A model generated the notes under the pieces. It made no database searches and was not told the DNA's origin. It saw nothing but the letters and a program-made list of their open reading frames with translations. This document shows, in pieces, positions 27,418 through 36,980 of a stretch of DNA of 64,000 nucleotides. Source of the stretch: Calothrix brevissima NIES-22 (GTDB taxonomy: Bacteria > Cyanobacteriota > Cyanobacteriia > Cyanobacteriales > Nostocaceae); the NCBI RefSeq assembly GCF_002367995.1, contig NZ_AP018207.1, forward strand, positions 6,398,646 to 6,462,645, in the 5' to 3' direction. The position numbers and the translations under genes are program-made. Numbering within the stretch: the stretch's first letter is position 1; the number at the start of each line of letters is the position of its first letter.

Positions 27418-27772
27418 AAATTAGCAGTTAATTAACAGTCAAAACCTTTAAGCAAGCCGCTTTGAATTTCGCCGCAGCAATTAATAAATTTACTAATTAG
27501 TTGTATTTGGTAATACAACTCTAATTCTGTTGACAAATATAGGAAATTACTATTATTATTCTTATGTAATAAAAATAATTGCTCTTATATTTACACCTAT
27601 TTAAAAAGTTACAAACAGAGTTCAACAAATAAATCACATAGCTCCATCTTAATTGCATCATTTAATTATCTACACAGATTAAATCTGTGCGTATTTATTT
27701 GTCTGTAAATCTGTTTTTACTATTAGATAATATTGGGGCTAACTTTGGACAAGATGCTACCTACCCTACATT
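27418..27772. other. 355-bp AT-rich intergenic region
   Basis: Low-GC spacer between potC and the kinase-FGE gene. ACAGATTAAATCTGT near 27675 is a short palindrome (perfect arms ACAGATT/AATCTGT) that could be an operator or stem. Nothing else stands out. Confidence 0.5.
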
Positions 27773-29617
27773 ATGCAAATCTGCCAAAATCCCAATTGCT
27801 CAAATCCCTTCAATCATGACGGCAATGTATTTTGTATAAGTTGCGGACAAAGTAACTTTGGCAAAATGTTGCGCAACCGCTACCGTGTTTTAAGACTATT
27901 AGGTGAAGGCGGTTTTAGTAGAACTTATGCAGCCGAAGACGCAGATAGGCTAGATGCGCCTTGTGTCATCAAGCAATTTTTTCCCCAAGTTCAAGGTACA
28001 GGACAACGTCAGAAAGCCGCAGAATTCTTTAAAGAAGAAGCATTTCGGCTGTATGAATTAGGAGAAAATCATACCCAAATTCCCCGATTATTAGCTTACT
28101 TTGAACAAGGTTCTAGTTTATATCTAGTCCAAGAATTTATTCAAGGTAAAACCCTGTTACAAGAAGTTCAAAAACAATGCTTTCAGGAAAATGAAATTCG
28201 CCAATTATTAACTGATATATTGCCAGTTCTCGATTTTATTCATTCACGCAATGTAATTCATCGAGATATTAAACCAGAAAATATTATTCGCCGCGATAGT
28301 GATAGGAAACCAGTATTAATTGATTTTGGTGGCGCAAAACAAGTAACCCAAACCAGTTTAGCCAAACAAGCTACAGTCATTTATACAATTGGTTATGCGC
28401 CTACAGAACAAATGGCTGGTTTTGCTTGTCATGCTAGTGATTTGTATGCTTTAGGTGTAACTTGTATTCGCCTATTAACTCAATGTTTGCCCTTACAAAA
28501 CGGTGATGGCAACATTAAAGATAATCTGTATGATGCCATGAATGCTCAATGGTTATGGCCAGAAAAATTGCAAGAACATGGCATTACTATTAGTGATGGT
28601 TTAGCGAAAATACTGGATAAACTGCTGCAACATTTACCCAAAGATAGATATCAAACAGCTAACGAAGTTTTGAATGATTTAAAATCTACCACCACATCAA
28701 CTCTAGAAGCAGAAATTTTTGCAATTTCCCAGCGACTATTACTCACGGGAACGCCAAAGACAAAACAACAAAAACCTATCAAACCCCTACCTTCCTTACA
28801 AAACTTTGAATTTGATGTCGTCACAGTAGACACAGGTGGTAGAGAAGTAAACCGCGATCGCATGTATAGTAAATACTTTACCGAAGAATTGGGAAAAGCG
28901 ATCGCCCTAGAAATGGTTTCAATTCCTGGCGGTACTTTCATGATGGGTTCTCCAGAATGTGAAGGTGATGCTGACGAACGTCCCCAACATCTAGTTACAG
29001 TCGCACCCTTTTTCATGGGGAAATATCCGATTACCCAAGCACAGTGGAAAGTTGTCTCCACATTACCAAAAATTAAACAATCATTAAATCCCAACCCCTC
29101 CAAAAATAAAGGCCCCAATCGTCCAGTCGAGAATGTATCTTGGCATGAAGCTGTGGAATTTTGTGCCAGATTAGCCGAAAAAACCGGACGCGAATATCGT
29201 TTACCCAGCGAAGCTGAATGGGAATATGCTTGTCGCGCTGGAACTAAGACATCCTTTCATTTTGGGGAAACCATTACCCCAGAATTAGTCAGCTGTAGTT
29301 ACAGCGATACCAAATACCGCAAAGAAACCACCAACGTTGGTAGTTTTGAAGTTGCCAACGCCTTTGGATTGTACGACATGCACGGGCTAGTGTGGGAATG
29401 GTGCGCCGATCCTTGGCACAATAATTATCAAGGCGCACCCGCAGACGCTAGAGTTTGGGAAGAAGGTGGTGATATTCATCGTCGCGTACTCCGTGGCGGT
29501 TCCTGGAGTTTTGGCGCAGAACTTTGTCGCAGTGCTAGTCGCAGTTGGAATGAGTCAGACGGTGGATTGAGAATTTGTGGCTTTCGGGTAGTTTTTTCTG
29601 TGGAAGGAAATAGTTAA
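27773..29617 (+). CDS. Ser/Thr protein kinase fused to FGE-sulfatase-like domain
   Basis: 614 residues. An N-terminal zinc ribbon (CQNPNCSNPFNHDGNVFC, then CG) is followed by a Hanks-type kinase (about residues 35-300): glycine loop LLGEGGFSRTYAAED, invariant Lys in CVIKQF, catalytic loop VIHRDIKPENI, DFGGAKQ. The C-terminal part (about 375-612) is a formylglycine-generating-enzyme-like domain: SIPGGTFMMGSPECEGDADE, PVENVSWHEAVEFC, YRLPSEAEWEYACRAGT, DMHGLVWEWC, RVLRGGSW. The two catalytic cysteines of true FGEs, expected after GGSW, are not seen (SFGAELCRSASRSW); one Cys aligns with a structural position. This fusion is a known cyanobacterial architecture; the FGE-like part probably acts as a sensor or binding module rather than an oxidase. 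Confidence 0.9.
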   Translation: MQICQNPNCSNPFNHDGNVFCISCGQSNFGKMLRNRYRVLRLLGEGGFSRTYAAEDADRLDAPCVIKQFFPQVQGTGQRQKAAEFFKEEAFRLYELGENHTQIPRLLAYFEQGSSLYLVQEFIQGKTLLQEVQKQCFQENEIRQLLTDILPVLDFIHSRNVIHRDIKPENIIRRDSDRKPVLIDFGGAKQVTQTSLAKQATVIYTIGYAPTEQMAGFACHASDLYALGVTCIRLLTQCLPLQNGDGNIKDNLYDAMNAQWLWPEKLQEHGITISDGLAKILDKLLQHLPKDRYQTANEVLNDLKSTTTSTLEAEIFAISQRLLLTGTPKTKQQKPIKPLPSLQNFEFDVVTVDTGGREVNRDRMYSKYFTEELGKAIALEMVSIPGGTFMMGSPECEGDADERPQHLVTVAPFFMGKYPITQAQWKVVSTLPKIKQSLNPNPSKNKGPNRPVENVSWHEAVEFCARLAEKTGREYRLPSEAEWEYACRAGTKTSFHFGETITPELVSCSYSDTKYRKETTNVGSFEVANAFGLYDMHGLVWEWCADPWHNNYQGAPADARVWEEGGDIHRRVLRGGSWSFGAELCRSASRSWNESDGGLRICGFRVVFSVEGNS

Positions 29618-29725
29618 AATTAGTTTTTGTAACTCATCAACCTGTTATAAACACCCATAAATTATGCGTGTTTATTTGTTGTTTAGTCAACTTGAATCTA
29701 CATTTCAAATTGTGTTAAAAATCTT

Positions 29726-29757
29726 GTAGGGTGTGTTGTCGCGTAGCGCAACGCACC
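29726..29757. repeat. 32-bp dispersed repeat, inverted copy
   Basis: Reverse complement of the 32-base repeat at 19350-19381 and 51984-52015. It lies 108 bases after the kinase stop codon and 59 bases before the deformylase start. Confidence 0.9.
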
Positions 29758-29816
29758 TTGAAGAATCCCAAAATTTAATTGCTATATTAAAAGACATTAA
29801 AAAAGGAGTTTATTAA

Positions 29817-30353
29817 ATGTCAGATTTAATGCCAATTATTCAAATAGGCAATCCTATCCTACGCCAGCAATCCACATCAATTGATAATATCCACAATCCA
29901 GAAATCCAAAAACTCATTGACGATTTAATTGAAACAGTTGCTCAAGCTAATGGCGTAGGTATTGCTGCACCACAAATTGCTGAATCTCATCGTTTATTTA
30001 TTGTCGCATCGCGCCCTAATCCCAGATATCCCCATGCGCCAGAAATGGCACCAACTGCAATGATTAATCCAAAAATTATTGCTCATTCTAACGAAGTAGT
30101 GAAAGGTTGGGAAGGATGTTTGAGCGTTCCTGGAATTAGAGGATTTGTGCCAAGATATCAAAAAATTACAGTTGAATATACAGACCGTAATGGCAATTTA
30201 CAAACACAAGAATTAACTGATTTTGTAGCGCGAATTTTTCAACATGAATATGACCATCTTGAAGGTATTCTGTTTGTAGATCGATTAGAGAGCAAAGAGG
30301 ATATGATAACAGAAGAAGAATATCAAGAACTTATTGTGAATCAGACTAAGTGA
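29817..30353 (+). CDS. def: Peptide deformylase
   Basis: 178-residue metalloenzyme removing the N-formyl group from nascent proteins. All three motifs are present: GVGIAAPQ, EGCLS (metal Cys) and QHEYDHLEG (two metal His and the catalytic Glu). The length is normal for bacterial enzymes. The start has AAAGGAG six to eight bases upstream. It is monocistronic here; it is not next to fmt as in many bacteria. Confidence 0.95.
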   Translation: MSDLMPIIQIGNPILRQQSTSIDNIHNPEIQKLIDDLIETVAQANGVGIAAPQIAESHRLFIVASRPNPRYPHAPEMAPTAMINPKIIAHSNEVVKGWEGCLSVPGIRGFVPRYQKITVEYTDRNGNLQTQELTDFVARIFQHEYDHLEGILFVDRLESKEDMITEEEYQELIVNQTK

Positions 30354-30370
30354 AAATATCGACATTATGA

Positions 30371-30391
30371 GGGTTTAGCAATGCTAAACCC
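30371..30391 (+). terminator. Hairpin after def
   Basis: GGGTTTAGCA and TGCTAAACCC, perfect 10-base arms with one base between, 17 bases after the def stop codon, with TATTTTTTCT nearby. Probable terminator. Confidence 0.6.
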
Positions 30392-30404
30392 CTACAATTC
30401 TATT

Positions 30405-30484
30405 TTTTCTCTCTGTGTTCTCTGCGTCTCTGTGGTTCAATAAATTAATTTAAACCGCAGAGACACAGAGGACACAGAGAAAAT
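30405..30484. repeat. Inverted repeat of the TCTCTGCGTCTCTGTGG family
   Basis: TCTCTGTGTTCTCTGCGTCT... on the left pairs with CCGCAGAGACACAGAGGACA... on the right across 15 bases. The same family recurs near 12825-12900. It may back up termination after def. Confidence 0.85.
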
Positions 30485-30665
30485 TAGAAGTTACTTGATG
30501 ATTTTATTTATTAATTACCTTTGAAGATGCGCCTACGGTAGGAAGCACCAGAGGTTAGCAAGCTTCTTGATGATTCTATTTTTAATCGATAGGTTACAAA
30601 CAAATAGTCCAAAAAACTGATAGCCGAGAAACATTGAAATTAGAGAACATTAGGAAAAATCTCAG

Positions 30666-31298
30666 TTACCGTTTTTTCGCAGAACATAACCGGAGATTTC
30701 CCCGACTAGCAAAACTCCCATCAGAAATCCAACCTTCTTTCGGAGACGCGATCGCAATCCAATTTTTCCCATCCACTTCTACAATAGAGGCTGGGTAACT
30801 ATCCAGTCTAACAGTTTTTCCATTAGCCACTGTTCCCAAGCTGCGGGAATTCTGTCTAGGTTCCTCCCTAATTACCAAACCTTGTTTATTGTAAGTATCA
30901 ACCCGCAGACAATTCACATTCTGCAAACTCGTTTTAATTGCAGTGCTGCTGTATGTATGCAAAAAACGTCCGCTAACCCAACAGCCAGATTCTACCTGTC
31001 CTGTACCAATTCGCTGAAGTGAATTACTCAATCTAAACCAATATGTAATTTTCTTAGATCCCCCATCAGTTTTACAAGCATTCTCAAAATCTAAATATCC
31101 CCCTAACTCTAAATTAGAAAAACCCGAATTAAAATCAGCCTTAGAAGCTTCTGCTTTTGTCCGCCATAAACTCCATCCTGCTTGTGGTTCATTGCGAGAT
31201 CCGTTAGGATTATCTGATTTTGCTTGCACAGCCAATGGTGATAATAAACATACACCAACTAGCCAACTTAAAAAATAGTTAGGTAAAAATTTGTTCAT
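30666..31298 (-). CDS. Secreted SH3b-domain protein
   Basis: 210 residues with a signal peptide (YFLSWLVGVCLLSPLAVQAK). A middle region of unknown type with several cysteines (CKTDGGSKKITYWFRLSNSL) precedes a C-terminal bacterial SH3 domain (about residues 135-205: LRVDTYNKQGLVIREEPRQN, TVANGKTVRLD, EGWISDGS). Such domains bind peptidoglycan peptides or proteins in the periplasm. Four or more cysteines could form disulfides. No enzyme domain is attached. Monocistronic. Confidence 0.75.
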   Translation of the reverse strand: MNKFLPNYFLSWLVGVCLLSPLAVQAKSDNPNGSRNEPQAGWSLWRTKAEASKADFNSGFSNLELGGYLDFENACKTDGGSKKITYWFRLSNSLQRIGTGQVESGCWVSGRFLHTYSSTAIKTSLQNVNCLRVDTYNKQGLVIREEPRQNSRSLGTVANGKTVRLDSYPASIVEVDGKNWIAIASPKEGWISDGSFASRGNLRLCSAKKR

Positions 31299-31522
31299 GT
31301 TTGGTATATTACTCCTATTTAATTTGTAAACTGAAACTTGGAGATAGGGTGATTATGCAACGCCAATTTTATATGATTTATTTGCGTAGGTGCATAAAAG
31401 TATAGTTTTTTTAACGCAAAGGTACGCGGAGTTTTTTTGGAGGTTTATATCTCGCAAAATCATGGGGTGCATGTTCCGTTTAAGGGAAATTTTCTACATA
31501 ATTATTTATCAATTAATGAAAT

Positions 31523-32554
31523 ATGACTCAATTACCACAATCTACAATTACAGGTATCTACGAAGTATGCATCGGAATTACAGACCCAATTTATGCAATT
31601 CAATATTGGGAACAATTTGGTTATCGGATTGGTAAAGTAGGGGAATTATCTGTAGATGTCGCCAAGCAATTATATGGTGTGAATTCAGCTTTACGTTCAA
31701 TTCGCCTTTACCACCAAGATGCAGATCATGGATTAATTCGCTTAATGATTTGGCAAAATCCCATCAATCAGGGATTAGGAACAGCTTCGATGAAAATTAA
31801 GGGAAATCGTTGGGCAACAGCCTTAACTGCTGATACATTAACTATTTTAAATCATGCCGATGAAGCAAAAGCTGCTGGTTGGGATATTCGCTACACACAT
31901 CCTTATTGGGAAATAATTTATAACAAGGAAAGAAAAAGCCAACCTTTTACTGAACCTGCGGTTGGGGTGCGGGAAATATTGTTATTACAACCGTTATCAA
32001 GACAAGTTTTCTTCCAAAGATTTGGTTATACAATGCCCCATTATGGACAAATTAACTCTAATGCAGCATTTAAGACTAGCCAGTTTACCCACATGGGTTT
32101 AATTGTTCAAGATGACAGCAAAGAAACCTTGAATTTTTACGAAGATGTTTTAGGTTTGTTGCGTGTACGCGATGATGTCGAAACTACCTATGAAGCTTCC
32201 CCAGCAGGGCGTGATATTTTTGACCTCAATCCTGGAGAAAAATTTATTGTTACCGCCTTTGACGATCCGCGTTCTTCTGTTTATGATTTCATGGCTGCTC
32301 GTAGTGGTAGACTTTACATCGTTCGCTTCCCTGAAAGCATCAATTTAGAGTCACACTTTGAATCCGCACAACCCGGTAGCTTGGGAATGTCATTGTATAC
32401 CTACAGAGTGCGGGGAATTGAAAAATATTGCGATCGCATTCACAACAGTTCAGCCCAAAATATCACGAATATAGTCACTAACGAATTTGGCGAGACAAGT
32501 TTCTCCTTCCGTTCTCCCGATGGCTATTTCTGGAATTTGGTAGAAAATTGTTGA
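31523..32554 (+). CDS. Two-domain VOC (glyoxalase/dioxygenase fold) protein
   Basis: 343 residues with two vicinal-oxygen-chelate modules, about 12-140 (GIYEVCIGITDPIYAIQYWE) and 185-335 (FTHMGLIVQDDSKETLNFYE, DVLGLLRVRDD, FSFRSPDGYFWNLVE). The second module looks like the better-conserved one, but I cannot assign a complete set of metal ligands. Members include extradiol dioxygenases, glyoxalases and fosfomycin-resistance enzymes; the substrate is not predictable. The start is the ATG at 31523. Followed by an STRR and the YdcF gene. Confidence 0.8.
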   Translation: MTQLPQSTITGIYEVCIGITDPIYAIQYWEQFGYRIGKVGELSVDVAKQLYGVNSALRSIRLYHQDADHGLIRLMIWQNPINQGLGTASMKIKGNRWATALTADTLTILNHADEAKAAGWDIRYTHPYWEIIYNKERKSQPFTEPAVGVREILLLQPLSRQVFFQRFGYTMPHYGQINSNAAFKTSQFTHMGLIVQDDSKETLNFYEDVLGLLRVRDDVETTYEASPAGRDIFDLNPGEKFIVTAFDDPRSSVYDFMAARSGRLYIVRFPESINLESHFESAQPGSLGMSLYTYRVRGIEKYCDRIHNSSAQNITNIVTNEFGETSFSFRSPDGYFWNLVENC

Positions 32555-32620
32555 TGGTTAACTGTTGACTGTTGACGGTTGACTGTTGACGGTTGACAAA
32601 TGACAAATGACAAATGACAA
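32555..32620. repeat. STRR: GTTGACT/GTTGACG then ACAAATG heptamers
   Basis: Five GTTGACN heptamers and four ACAAATG heptamers join two genes. The last ACAAATG unit supplies the start codon of the next gene; the earlier ATGs run into TGA within a few codons. Confidence 0.9.
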
Positions 32621-33220
32621 ATGACAAAATCACAAAAACGATGGCTGATGCTGATTTTACTAGCTTTTATATCTGCCTTATTGCTAGCAATTACATCTAC
32701 AGCTATCAGTATTTATTTGTACGGTAATAAAACCTATACGACTAAAGCAGAAGCAGCTATTGTTTTAGGTGCAGCAGTTTGGGGAAAAGAACCATCTCCT
32801 GTATTTCGTGAAAGACTAAATCACGCGATTAATTTGTATCAAAATCAGCAGATTAACAAAATAATTTTTACTGGGGGAGTGGGCGAACCTAATGAAGCTG
32901 CGGAAGCGATAATTGGCAAAAATTATGCTTTAGCTAGACAAGTAAAATTAAATGATATTCTCATTGAAACCGAATCGCGCACAACTTACCAAAATCTCAA
33001 AAATGCTCGTTCTGTAGCCTATAATTCCAAATTAAATAAATTTCTCATTGTCAGCGATCCATTGCACATGAAACGCGCGGTACTGATGGCTATAAATTTA
33101 GATATGGATGCATATCCATCACCTACACCTACTACCCGCTATCGTAGTTTCCGCAGTCAAATGGAGTTTCTGATACGAGAAACTTATTTTTACTTGGTAT
33201 ACCTCGTGTTTAAAATTTAG
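32621..33220 (+). CDS. YdcF/SanA/ElyC-family envelope protein (DUF218)
   Basis: 199 residues: an N-terminal membrane anchor (LMLILLAFISALLLAITSTA) and a DUF218 domain (AIVLGAAVWGKEPSPVFRER, FTGGVGEPNEAAEA, ILIETESRTTYQNLKNA, VSDPLHMKRAV). Relatives affect envelope integrity (SanA, vancomycin tolerance; ElyC, undecaprenyl-phosphate metabolism). The start codon sits within an STRR. Confidence 0.88.
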   Translation: MTKSQKRWLMLILLAFISALLLAITSTAISIYLYGNKTYTTKAEAAIVLGAAVWGKEPSPVFRERLNHAINLYQNQQINKIIFTGGVGEPNEAAEAIIGKNYALARQVKLNDILIETESRTTYQNLKNARSVAYNSKLNKFLIVSDPLHMKRAVLMAINLDMDAYPSPTPTTRYRSFRSQMEFLIRETYFYLVYLVFKI

Positions 33221-33340
33221 CTATTAGCTGAATTTGGTATATTTTGCCATCAAAATAATTCTGTTTAATTGCGAGTAACCTCAACCGGAAGATAGGTAAA
33301 AAGGTGAGAAATAAATATAAAAAGAGCCGAAGAAAAAACT

Positions 33341-33877
33341 ATGTTGATGAGAATTTGGGCTGTTACCGTTTTAGTAACTTATTCTTGGTTCATGGCTGAA
33401 GTCGTAGCTGCTGAACCAATCCAAGTTGTCGCAGCTTCTCCCCAAAGCGATGCTCAACCCATTATTGTCAATAAAGCTGAATTTGGCGTACAACGAGTTG
33501 GTTCCCAAGGTAAAACCACCTTTATTCCTACCTTTAGAGTCCCGCTACAAGAAGGAACTAAATATGGCTGGCAAATTCAACTCAAAAATTACAAGGGTGC
33601 AGTAACATGGAGAGAAATTCTCAGATTACCAAAACGTCCAGAAACCTGGGGTGTAGATAGCGGACAAGACTTGAACATTTCCCCAGATGGTAAAGAAGCA
33701 GTAACGAAGCGCACACAAAATACTACCGATGGTGTGATTAAGAATTTTTGGACGATCGCACCTGGCGATCCCGATGGTAAACATAGAATTCAAGTCTATA
33801 TTGACGATCGCCTAATTGCTGTCTTCGAGTTTGAAATTGTTCCTCTCAAAAAGCCGAAAGCCGAAGGGAGAATTTAG
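33341..33877 (+). CDS. Secreted protein of unknown function
   Basis: 178 residues with a signal peptide (MLMRIWAVTVLVTYSWFMAE, cleavage near VVAAEP). The mature part is beta-rich, with GWQIQLKNYKGAVTWREILR, RPETWGVD and a C-terminal KHRIQVYIDDRLIAVFEFEI strand pair. It looks like a small immunoglobulin-like or jelly-roll fold. I do not recognise the family. It is monocistronic with a strong hairpin after it. Confidence 0.7.
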   Translation: MLMRIWAVTVLVTYSWFMAEVVAAEPIQVVAASPQSDAQPIIVNKAEFGVQRVGSQGKTTFIPTFRVPLQEGTKYGWQIQLKNYKGAVTWREILRLPKRPETWGVDSGQDLNISPDGKEAVTKRTQNTTDGVIKNFWTIAPGDPDGKHRIQVYIDDRLIAVFEFEIVPLKKPKAEGRI

Positions 33878-33890
33878 CGATCGCATTTCG

Positions 33891-33909
33891 GGGTGGGGTC
33901 TCCCCACCC
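33891..33909 (+). terminator. GC-rich hairpin after the secreted protein
   Basis: GGGTGGGG and CCCCACCC with a three-base loop, 14 bases after the stop codon. No long T-run follows, so efficiency is uncertain. Confidence 0.55.
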
Positions 33910-34175
33910 TTAACGATTTGTCCATGATTAACAATTTATCAGTATTATTGTCAAGGCGATTGGTAAGGGTAATTACTGTTGACGATATTTAATTAAATCA
34001 AACACAAGATAAAGATTAGGTGTGATTTTTGGGGGAAGAAATGGGAATTATAAGGATTGGTCTTTTATTAGGCAATTTTTAATTTTAAAAAGCTCAGATT
34101 TTCTTTATTTTCTCTTAATAGAATTAGTATCCGTGCTGAGATGAATCTTGCTGGCAGAGAAAATAAATTTATTAT

Positions 34176-35903
34176 ATGAGTACAGTTATTACTGGTAGTT
34201 ATGACATTCGGTTATTAATTCTTTCAATAGCGATCGCACTACTGGCTGCTTACACCAGTTTAGATTTAGCGGAACGAGTGCGCAGATCAACAGGTTACGC
34301 GCAAATTGGTTGGTTAATTGGCGGTGCGATCGCAATGGGAACTGGTATTTGGTCTATGCACTTTGTGGGCATACTCGCCTTTCATTTACCAATTCCTGTA
34401 AAATATGATATATTTACTGTGCTGATATCAGTTTTGGCAGCTATTTTCGCCTCAGGCTGTGCTTTATTTTTTGTCAGTCAGGAAGTAATGGGTATACCCA
34501 ATTTACTTGCTGGTAGTCTATTGATGGGGCTGGGTATTACCACCATGCACTATACGGGAATGGTGGCGATGCGTCTGAATGCGAGTATTCATTACAACTA
34601 TCTATTAGTAGGAATTTCCATTGCGATCGCTTTTATCGTTTCCTTCGCAGCTTTATGGTTAGCATTTCATCTACCCGATCGCCATACTGTAGCCTATAGA
34701 AGGAAGAAAATATTTAGTGCGATGATTATGGGCGCAGCTATCCCTACTGTACATTATACAGGAATGACTGCTACTAACTTTCATGCGATCGCAGTAGTAC
34801 AGACACCTTCAGCGATGGCTGTTGATGCTGCTGCGCTAGCTACAACTATTGGGATTGTCACCTTTGCAATTTTAGGATTAGCATTAATAATTTCTTTAGA
34901 GACAACTGCAATTGAGAGAACAGTAGCTTTAGCCAATCTCGAACATGAAACTATCCAACGTCAACATATAGAAAGATGTTTCCAGCAACAACAAGCGAGT
35001 AAACTAGAACAAGCTTTACAACAATTGCAACGCACTCAAGCCAAATTAGCACATACAGAAAAAATCTCTTCTTTAGGACAGTTAGTTGCAGGTGTTGCTC
35101 ATGAAGTGAATAATCCGATAAATTTTATCTCTGGTAATTTGTCTCTAGCTAACGACTATATTCAAGATTTAATTAATATAGTCAACCTTTACCGCCAAAA
35201 GTTTCCCGAACCGGGTAAGGAAATTGAACAGCAAACAAAAGCTATTGATTTAGAATTCTTGCTGATAGATTTACCCAAAATGATTACCTCAATGAAATTG
35301 GGTAGCGATCGCATTCAAGAAATCATGGAATCATTGCGCAATTTTTCGCGCCTAGATGGAACTGAGAAAAAAATTGCCGATATTCATCAGGGAATTAACA
35401 CTACTCTGATGATTTTACAGCATCGTCTCAAAGCTACCACAAATCGTCCTGCCATTCAAATTGTCAAGCATTATGGTAATTTACCGCAAATTGATTGCTA
35501 TATCGGACAACTCAACCAAGTTTTTATGAATTTGTGCGCCAATGCGATTGATGCGTTAGAAGAGTCGAACCAGAACAAAAGTTTTGCTGATTTACTCGCC
35601 CATCCTAATATCATTACCATCACCACCAATAGCGATGATAATTATCTAATTATCAAAATTGCCGATAATGGTACAGGAATGTCAGAAGAAGTGCGATCGC
35701 AATTATTTGACGCTTTCTTCACCACCAAGTCAGAAGGTAAAGGTACAGGCTTAGGATTAGCGATTAGTCATCAGATTATCACAGAAATGCACTCTGGCAG
35801 TTTGCATTGTGTCTCGTCTCTAGGAAAAGGTACAGAATTTACCATTCAAATCCCTCTAGTCACAGCAACTTCTCCCAATTCATCATCTAAACTCTGCTTT
35901 TAA
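34176..35903 (+). CDS. MHYT-domain sensor histidine kinase
   Basis: 575 residues. Seven N-terminal membrane segments form an MHYT sensor with its repeats SMHFVGILAF, TTMHYTGMVAM and PTVHYTGMTATN (thought to bind metal, possibly sensing O2, CO or NO). A short coiled coil leads to the kinase core: H box GQLVAGVAHEVNNPINFISG, N box FMNLCANAIDALEE, G boxes KIADNGTGMSEE and GKGTGLGLAISHQI. No response regulator is adjacent. The core closely resembles that of the kinase at 61486. Confidence 0.93.
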   Translation: MSTVITGSYDIRLLILSIAIALLAAYTSLDLAERVRRSTGYAQIGWLIGGAIAMGTGIWSMHFVGILAFHLPIPVKYDIFTVLISVLAAIFASGCALFFVSQEVMGIPNLLAGSLLMGLGITTMHYTGMVAMRLNASIHYNYLLVGISIAIAFIVSFAALWLAFHLPDRHTVAYRRKKIFSAMIMGAAIPTVHYTGMTATNFHAIAVVQTPSAMAVDAAALATTIGIVTFAILGLALIISLETTAIERTVALANLEHETIQRQHIERCFQQQQASKLEQALQQLQRTQAKLAHTEKISSLGQLVAGVAHEVNNPINFISGNLSLANDYIQDLINIVNLYRQKFPEPGKEIEQQTKAIDLEFLLIDLPKMITSMKLGSDRIQEIMESLRNFSRLDGTEKKIADIHQGINTTLMILQHRLKATTNRPAIQIVKHYGNLPQIDCYIGQLNQVFMNLCANAIDALEESNQNKSFADLLAHPNIITITTNSDDNYLIIKIADNGTGMSEEVRSQLFDAFFTTKSEGKGTGLGLAISHQIITEMHSGSLHCVSSLGKGTEFTIQIPLVTATSPNSSSKLCF

Positions 35904-36037
35904 AGCGAAAAATATTCCTATTCCTCTCTGCGCCTTTGTGCGTACCCGAGTTCTTTGGGTTTCTAAGCATTGTAGACAGAGATTTTTATTGCCATTTCTG
36001 AAACACATTAATGTTTCAAAAAAGACACAATTTATGG

Positions 36038-36980
36038 GTAAGGATTCAGGTCAATCAATTTTGGATTTTGGATTTTGGATTTTAGATTAACCCCATGCAT
36101 AAATGCAGGGGCTTTAATTAAAAATTGTGGATTTTGGATTTTAGATTTATTCCACGAATTAATTCGGGGGCTTGGAACCCGTTTAGATTCTTTAAATTTT
36201 GAATCTTCAATCCAAAATTTAAAATCTAAAATCTAAAATTCGGTCAGGGGGTATTGACAAGTGTGACAGACGAGGCGGATTATCACAATTATGGAAAAAG
36301 ACCTGCCGCTAAAGTTAGACCGCGAAACCCTTGGACAGTTGGCAACCGAACAACTGGTGGATATCATTATCGAGCAGGCGATCGCGATAGAGACGCTAAA
36401 CATGCGTTTATAACGGTTACGACGTAAAAGCCCAACAGAAATGTTTAGCACATTTACGCCGCCATTTTAAGAAGCTGATCAAGCTTCCAGGCTTAAACAA
36501 CCTTGAAATTGGGAATAAATTCGTCAATCTGATTGATGAAGCATTTAAAAACTACAGTTTATTCCAGAAAAATCAAAATATCCTAGAGTTCTTGAGTTGG
36601 GGTTCTCAGTTCAAAGCACTAGTTGAGTCATCCATAAATCAGTGGATTGGGAAAGCAGGGGGGGACGCTGGTAAGCTTTTACGATCGCTACGGGATAAAG
36701 CACATCAATGGTGGTATTTTATAGACCATCCAGAGATCCCTGGGGATAATAACCTAGCGGAACGATCGCTCCGTTTGGCTGTAACGAAACGTAAAGTCAG
36801 TGGTGGCTCTCGCTCGATGGAGAGATTTAAACATACTGCCAATTTATTGACGGTCGTACAAACTTGTCGTCGTCAAGGGCGTTCTGTTATTGAATTTTTT
36901 GAGCAAGCTATAAAAGCGATGGTTCACTCTGGTGTACAAGCACCATCTTTAATTTCTTAAATTTAGACCTGAATCCTTAC
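36038..36980 (+). mobile_element. IS66-family element remnant
   Basis: Terminal inverted repeats GTAAGGATTCAGGTC (36038) and GACCTGAATCCTTAC (36966-36980) bound 943 bases, against roughly 2-2.5 kb in complete IS66 elements. No 8-bp target duplication is seen (ATTTATGG left, CTCGTGCT right). The left 190 bases are filled by GGATTTT/AAATCTA STRRs, and the transposase has a large internal deletion. Accessory IS66 ORFs are missing. Confidence 0.85.
36291..36960 (+). pseudogene. IS66 transposase, internally deleted
   Basis: N-terminal piece of 40 codons (MEKDLPLKLDRETLGQLATE...VDIIIEQ) ends at TAA 36411. A C-terminal piece runs open from 36424 to 36960 (QKCLAHLRRHFKKLIKLPGL, then DNNLAERSLRLAVTKRKVSG, including the final DDE Glu region). 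The zinc finger and most of the catalytic core are gone. Not functional. Confidence 0.85.

Noticed and set aside
36233-36451. Minus-strand frame over the IS66 start
   Set aside because: Shadow of the IS66 transposase on the plus strand.
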